This document shows positions 58,990 to 64,000 of a stretch of 64,000 bases of DNA, piece after piece. The position numbers were made by a program, and so were the translations under genes. The stretch is from Hysterangium stoloniferum (Eukaryota; Basidiomycota; Agaricomycetes; Hysterangiales; Hysterangiaceae), in assembly GCA_015178975.1 (NCBI GenBank), contig WHVD01000060.1, positions 62,001 through 126,000 of the forward strand, given 5' to 3'. Numbering within the stretch: position 1 is the stretch's first letter; the number at the start of each line of letters is the position of its first letter. The notes beneath the pieces are model-generated. The model did no database searches. It saw nothing but the letters and a program-made list of their open reading frames with translations, and was not told where the DNA came from.

Positions 58990-60101
58990 AATTGCTGAAA
59001 TGTTGAAAGTTGAAAATTTTCAACACAAATGACAGAGGATGGAGGAGGTGAAAGAGTTAATGTGGGAGTTGAGAGAGGTGGAAAAATGTGAGTTGGAGTG
59101 GATTAAGGCAGAGAAAGAGAAGGAGGAGCAGAGGAGGGAATGGTTTTGGACAATAGTGGATGATCAGAGGTTGTGAAATGAGGTGGTGAAGAAATGGCAG
59201 GATGCTGAGGCAGAAGAGCAGAGGCTAAAAGAGAAATGGGATGGAAAGGTGAGTGAACTGGTAAAGTTCCATGTGTCTCCAAAAATGGAAAGCAACAGTG
59301 GAAAGCTGATGAAGTGGATGAGGAGGAAGAGGCTGGGCCTTTGAGTCCAAAAGTAAGTTGTTTTGTAAGAGTTCCAGAACATGGCTAATATCCAAAACAG
59401 AAACAAAAGACCAGGGCTCTGGAAAGTATGGAGACTTCCCACGAAGTTCCATGTCAGTGATGTGTGAGCCAGGGTATTACTTGTTGGAGACAGAAGGTAA
59501 AATGGGGTGGAACCTGTTACCTGTGCATGGTAAACAAGATTCTGTGCACTCTTGCCATGAAGCAGACTCCAAAAGGTCAAAAAGTTCAGAAGGTCAAAAA
59601 GGTGGAAAAAATGGAGAAGCCTGAAAAAATAGTGATCGTGGAAACCTTGGAAACAACTGAGCCTTCAGAAACTGTAGAGCCAGGCATGGAAGATGATACC
59701 AGTATCAGACTCCTCAGAGATATAATGTAAATATGATGGTATTTATCAGGATGGAGTTGATGAAGGCTTGGGAGACCTTAGAGTGTCATAATGACATCCA
59801 AAAAAAGGGGTTCTGGATAATTAATTGGAACTTCCAGAGACAAAATGAATTCTTGGAGAAGGTAATGGTCAGTATCAGCATAATTGTGGTTTCTGAAAGA
59901 TATGCTGATAAAGAAAAAGATGAGCCAAATGGTCCATTGGCAGATATGGTTGAGAAGAGGTGGGTGTCGGGAGAAAAGCTGGAAAGTGAAGATGAGGAGG
60001 TGCAGGAAATGGTGAGGGGAGTGGAAATTGGGACAGAGATTGCAGATGAGATGGGAGTTGAAGCAGAGGAGGGATTTGGAGTACCAGAAACATTGAAGTA
60101 G
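58990..60101 (+). pseudogene. Accessory gene antisense to gypsy B: Zn2Cys6-type protein, fossil
   Basis: Forward strand, opposite to pol. A Glu/Lys-rich coiled-coil-like part (about 59030-59350) is followed by a cysteine block at 59452-59544 with spacing C-x2-C-x6-C-x9-C-x2-C-x6-C (WRQKVKWGGTCYLC within it). An acidic C-terminal part ends VQEMVRGVEIGTEIADEMGV. Same order as the copies at 38711-39865 and 61337-62345. Broken; several breaks. Confidence 0.7.
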
Positions 60102-60447
60102 TTGCATCTTTATTTTTTAATTAATTGAGTTGTGGAAAATTCTTGGTGTGAACTTGAAAATCTTACATGAAAGAGTGTAATATCAGAGGTGTTGGAAATG
60201 ATCAGAAACAAGACAGAGAGAAAGGGGAAATCAGAGTGCTGATAAAGGTCTGGGTTTACTAGGATAAGCAGTGTGGAAGTCAGTTACAATTTCCATAGCA
60301 TGTCCAAGTTCTGTGGCCAATATCCATGAAGTTTCTTCATCAGTACCTTCATAGCCTGCCCATTTAACTAAATAAAGAAATTTACAAGTACATCAGCAAT
60401 TGTTGACTTTAGAGTCCAAAGTCTTGGAAACTTCAAATTTGGGTTCT

Positions 60448-61127
60448 TGTTAAGTTCCAAACAAAGATCTCCAGTCCCGCAGATTTTCCAGTAATTATTC
60501 CAAACACACTTTTCTGGGAATGGCCCATGGAGTCCCTGGGTAATAAATCTAGGGGAATTTCTGGGGATATTAGTACAAGTAATGTGGTATCAGAATAATT
60601 ACCAGAAATGGTACTGCTAAGAGATGGACTGGGCTTCAGCTCATGTGCTGCACCCTTGTACACTCATTTGGGTGTCCATATTTCGAGTTGACAGGATGCA
60701 TACAGGAAGATGTAGATTCCGGAGTTCCCATGGGAGTTCCAGCACCAAATTGGTGTTAGGAACGGGACAGAATGGAGCAGAGTCCGAATCATGACAAAGC
60801 ATAACCCATAACGGGAAACGGAGCGGGAGCAGAGTCCTAAATTGTGACAGGTCATTTGACTAAAACGGGAATGGGGCTCGATTAGAGCAGTGACGGGATT
60901 CTAGGCGGGATCTGGTGACTGATGCGTGGGACGAAGATGGACATAGACAGAGACGGAGTCTGGGGGAAGTCCGGTAACTGATATGTGTCATAATGAGGTC
61001 AAATGTAACGAGTCTTGACATAACGGAGTCTGGGCGGGAAATCCTATAAACAGACAATTGGTGCTTGTAGCGCGTGGGGGCGTACAGGTTAGTGCCCGGA
61101 GTCCGGCGGGATTGTCCGGTTGTAACA
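60448..61127 (-). repeat. 3' LTR, family C
   Basis: 680 bp in reverse orientation, from TGTTAAGTTCC to TCCGGTTGTAACA. The end next to the internal region is rich in CCGG. The core box lies near 60630. The outer flank (GTTCT) would be one target duplication; its partner is beyond the window. Confidence 0.85.
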
Positions 61128-61336
61128 GTACCCTCCCTTTATGCCAAAGTCCCAAAGAGGCTCTAGACCTAGATAAGGTTCTTGTCGGCTACGTGGATGT
61201 GTCAAAAGTCATGTCAGTTACACGTATGTGTCAAAGAGTCATGTGATCTGGAAGGTAAGGTTCAAACGCGACGAGCCTATATATAAATCTGAAAAAATAG
61301 AAATTCTTCTTCTTTATTACACCCATCATTGATATT
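61128..61336 (+). promoter_or_regulatory. Promoter region of the antisense accessory gene
   Basis: Between the 3' LTR and the ATG at 61337 lies a TATA-like TATATATAAAT at about 61279-61289. Upstream of it are two near-identical blocks, ATGTGTCAAAAGTCATGT and ATGTGTCAAAGAGTCATGT, 25-30 bp apart (about 61197-61243). The layout suggests a promoter within the element that drives the gene opposite to pol. Function is inferred. Confidence 0.5.
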
Positions 61337-62345
61337 ATGGGACCAAAGCCCATGCCACGCAAGCCTATGCCAACCGCCGGGCCCTCCACGGGCAGTCAAT
61401 ACCAGGCGCCACTATCCGCTGCCCAAATCTTGGCACAGCAGGACGAGCAACGTCAACAGCGTGAAGAGGCGGAGCGAGAAGCCGGGAGGTTGAGGAGGCC
61501 TTGAACAGGGAATACCAGGTGGCCGTGGCCATGGAGGAAGAGGCTGCGAGGCAGAAGCAGAGGGAGGAGGAGGAGGCTGCGCGAGTGGCCGCGGAGAAGG
61601 CCAGGGTAGCAGCAGAGAAAGCCCGGGTGGCCACGGATAGAGCTGCGGTTGTTGCAGGAAAGGTAAGTCCCATAATTCAACTTGTCGCTTTTTTTTGACT
61701 TGGCATTTTCAGCGCAAGGTGGCAGAAGTCGAGTCAGAGTCTGAGGGGGAGGCAGAAAGCCCCAACAAGGTGAGTCTCGGGTCCATGGGTATACTGTGGA
61801 GCTAACCGTGTCAACAGAAAGCAAGGAAGGCGGTGCCAGTCCGCCTACTGGCTCGGAACGACCTGCGGTGTTCCGGTTGTAATGACTGGAACACTGAGTG
61901 CAATCGGAAGTCCGGCCGGGGCCCGGGGTGTTACCAGTGCGTGCACCTCAAGGTGAGGTGCTCGCTCGTTCACGAGCAGGCCGTGGGGTCCGGTTCATGG
62001 GAGAATGGTGGGTCAGACGGGTACTCCAGTCTGGAAGAAGTCTTGGGACGGATCGCCGAGGGCATTGAGGCCCAGAACGAGTTGTTCCGGAAGAGCAACA
62101 AAGTCAGCATCGTCATGGTGAATGATCTCCATGCAATCTGCGGGGATTACTCCAAGTTCCTGATGGAGTATGCCGGCTTTGTATATGACAAGCCGGAGGA
62201 CGGGAGTTCCGAGGAGGCCAGTTCAGCTGAGGAGAATGTGCCCGCAGAGGTCATGGAGCTACCCGAGGAGATGAATGAGGCGGGAAAAGCTGAGGCGGAA
62301 AAAGAGGTGAGGAAAAAAGATAGCCCCATCAATGTAGATGAATAG
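61337..62345 (+). CDS. Antisense accessory gene of gypsy C: coiled-coil Zn(II)2Cys6-type protein
   Basis: Opposite strand to gypsy pol, between the chromodomain and the 3' LTR. Start MGPKPMPRKPMPTAGPSTGS. Two GT-AG introns, 61663-61712 (50 nt) and 61770-61817 (48 nt), have the size of host introns. Parts in order: a basic, proline-rich start; an Ala/Glu/Arg coiled coil (EEEEAARVAAEKARVAAEKA); a cysteine block at 61869-61961 with exact spacing C-x2-C-x6-C-x9-C-x2-C-x6-C (CSGCNDWNTEC ... CYQCVHLKVRC); then an acidic tail ending DSPINVDE. The spacing is that of the fungal Zn2Cys6 binuclear cluster, a DNA-binding domain. The role in the element is unknown; regulating LTR transcription is one possibility. 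The frame is nearly open, with about one break. Confidence 0.75.
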
Positions 62346-63835
62346 AATAAAAAATAGAACTTAATAATAATTGAACATAAAAAGTAAAGCGTGAAAAACA
62401 TAAAAATAAAAGTCAAAGCCAAAGTCTGCGGAGAGTCCACTTAAAGACTTGACAAGACATGTCAGAACCTGTAAAAGCAAAGAGAGACATAGGGCGACAG
62501 GGAATCATGAAAATGAGTCCAAACGTAACACGGGGTCCACAGAGTGTGGTCAGAGAGATGATAATGGTCCAGGTTTGAGTGGGTAAGCTGTATGAAAGTC
62601 AGTAATGATTTCCATGGCATTACCGAGTTCCATGGCCAAAATCCATGAGGTCTCTTCATCGGTGCCCTCGTAACCCGCCCACTTGACCAAGTAAAGCAGT
62701 TTACAAGTGCGTCGACGCTTATCAATTTTTGAATCTAAAATCTGTGAGATTTCAAACTCGGGTTCTCCGTCAATGATGACAGGAGGAGGCGGAGATTGCA
62801 CACGATCCGGGATAGTGTTAGCAGCACAAGGTTCTAACATAGAAACATGAAATACTGGGTGTACCCCACGCATGCTATCCGGAAGCCGTAGAGTCCAAGA
62901 AACTGAACCTACTTGTGTGATAATTTCAAACGGACCTAAATATTTTTCAGCAAGCTTCTTTGATGGACGGGTAGTCCGGAAGAATTGAGCTTTGACATAA
63001 ACACGGTCGCCAATCTTGAAGTTTGGTGGCAGGATCCGGTGTTTGTCCGCTGAATGTTGGTATTGCTCTTGGGTGGACAATATTGCAGTCTGGAGTTCCT
63101 CATGGAGCTCGTGGAGGTCTGTGGTGAACTCTTGAGTGCAAGCAGAGGCAATATTTCATTCTGGATGTACTGTAATATTTGGATTATATCCTTTATTTGC
63201 AAAGAACAGGGAAACGCCAGTAGTGGCCAAGGGTGCATTGTTGTAAGCAAATTCTGCAAGTGGTAACAAGGATTTCCAATTGTCCTGTTGGTAATTGCAA
63301 TATACATGGAGATATTGTTCCAATGTCTGATTGTCATGTTCGGTTTGTCTGTCGCCTTCCGGGTGAGGTCTGGACGTGAAATGTAATTTCATGTCCAAGG
63401 ATTCCCAAGGGATCTAAAGAAGTGAGACACAAACTCTGATCCTCGATCAGAAGTCACGTGGGATGGAACTCCATGCTTGGAAAATATGTGGACAATGAAA
63501 AGTTCCGCTAACTGCACGGATGTAATTGTGTCATAAGTAGGGATGAATATACCTTGTTTTGAGAATCTGTCAACAATGACTAGAATGGCGGAAAAGCCTT
63601 CGGAATCCGGTAGGTGTTCAATGAAATCCATAGAGATAGAATTCCATGGGGTGTTCCGGTACCGGGAGTTGTTTCAAAAGGCCCTATGGCTTGTGTCACT
63701 GAGATTTCGAGTGGGGACAAGTAGTGCAAGATTTACAATAGTGCTTAACGAATCCATAGAGTCTGGGCCAAGTATATTCTCTTCTTATTAATGATAGAGT
63801 TTTGTTGTACCTGAAATGTCCTGAGAGTGGATGAT

Positions 63836-64000
63836 TGTTACGACCGGACAATCCCGCCGGACTCCGGGCACTAACCCGTACGCCCCCACGCGCTACAAGC
63901 ACCAATTGTCTGTTTATAGGATTTCCCGCCCGGACTCCGTTACGCCAAGACTCATTACGTTCGACCTCATTACGACACATATCAGTCACCAGATTTCCCC
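63836..64000 (+). repeat. LTR, family C, start, cut by the window edge
   Basis: It starts TGTTACGACCGGAC after integrase sequence and matches the reverse complement of the LTR end at 61000-61127 almost exactly. It is inserted in the integrase of the family C gypsy in the opposite orientation. CpG-rich, so recent. Whether it is a solo LTR or a full element cannot be seen. Confidence 0.8.

Larger units (their letters stand above)
58223..60447 (-). mobile_element. Ty3/gypsy family B, 3' end, fossil
   Basis: Reverse strand: chromodomain end (60440-60240; AGYEGTDEETSWILATELGH-like), accessory gene on the opposite strand (58990-60101, +), purine tract AGGGGGGTAC, and 3' LTR (58751-58223). Its right side is cut by insertion of the family C gypsy whose LTR begins at 60448. 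Old, CpG-poor, broken. Confidence 0.78.
60448..63835 (-). mobile_element. Ty3/gypsy family C with chromodomain, runs off the right edge, fossil
   Basis: Reverse strand: integrase zinc region (HHPLSGHFRYNKTL, then CKSCTTC, 63835-63700), integrase core (MDFIEHLPDSEGFSAILVIV, HIFSKHGVPSHVTSDRGSEF, 63631-63390, continuing to about 63100), and C-terminal domain plus chromodomain (63080-62553; GVHPVFHVSMLEP, LLYLVKWAGYEGTDEETSW). Then come an accessory gene on + (61337-62345), purine tract AAAGGGAGGGTAC and 3' LTR (61127-60448). An LTR of the same family sits in the integrase at 63836. It inserted into the older gypsy B. It is CpG-rich and fairly young, broken, with a few breaks. The 5' half lies outside the window. 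Confidence 0.85.

Overview
The window looks like accessory, repeat-rich DNA from a basidiomycete fungus, most likely an agaricomycete. The evidence is: host genes with many spliceosomal introns of about 50 nt; families common in these fungi (DUF6533 and DUF3433 membrane proteins, a hemerythrin-like protein, a stand-alone NRPS-like adenylation protein); and a transposon set (Ty3/gypsy with chromodomain, Ty1/copia, Ngaro, Tc1/mariner, Helitron) typical of the group.

Host islands: (1) 4.3-15.6 kb holds a DUF3433 membrane protein gene (5909-8211, +), a long stretch I cannot assign, and a complete six-exon hemerythrin-like gene (14540-15560, -). (2) 27.1-30.8 kb holds the 3' part of a DUF6533 membrane gene (28076-28914, -). 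(3) 44-50.6 kb holds a second DUF6533 gene (about 45045-46105, -) and a complete six-exon NRPS-like adenylation gene (48596-50479, -). The islands keep CpG; most of the older elements around them have lost it.

Repeat blocks: the left edge is an Ngaro 3' end split by a solo LTR. 16.5-17.7 kb is a miniature LTR element (TRIM). 18.0-27.1 kb is a copia element that received a Tc1/mariner element and five LTR-type insertions. 31.1-40.7 kb is an old gypsy element with solo LTRs of several families nested in it, followed by a decayed Helitron (40.7-44 kb). 51.5-64 kb is a stack: gypsy fragment, LTRs, a Tc1 fragment split by a whole-length Ngaro, a second gypsy-B 3' end, and a younger gypsy (family C) running off the right edge.

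Two things stand out. First, two families of small LTR elements carry a tRNA-like sequence inside the LTR. One copy is complete, with 127-bp LTRs, an AGGAG target duplication, a primer site matching half-tRNA(iMet) and a purine tract. It is a tRNA analogue of the plant Cassandra TRIMs, whose LTRs carry 5S rDNA. Second, the gypsy elements carry, between pol and the 3' LTR, an accessory gene on the opposite strand. It encodes a coiled-coil protein with an exact Zn(II)2Cys6 cysteine spacing, seen in three copies. The youngest copy has two GT-AG introns and its own TATA-like promoter.

All LTR and Ngaro elements are described here as fossils.
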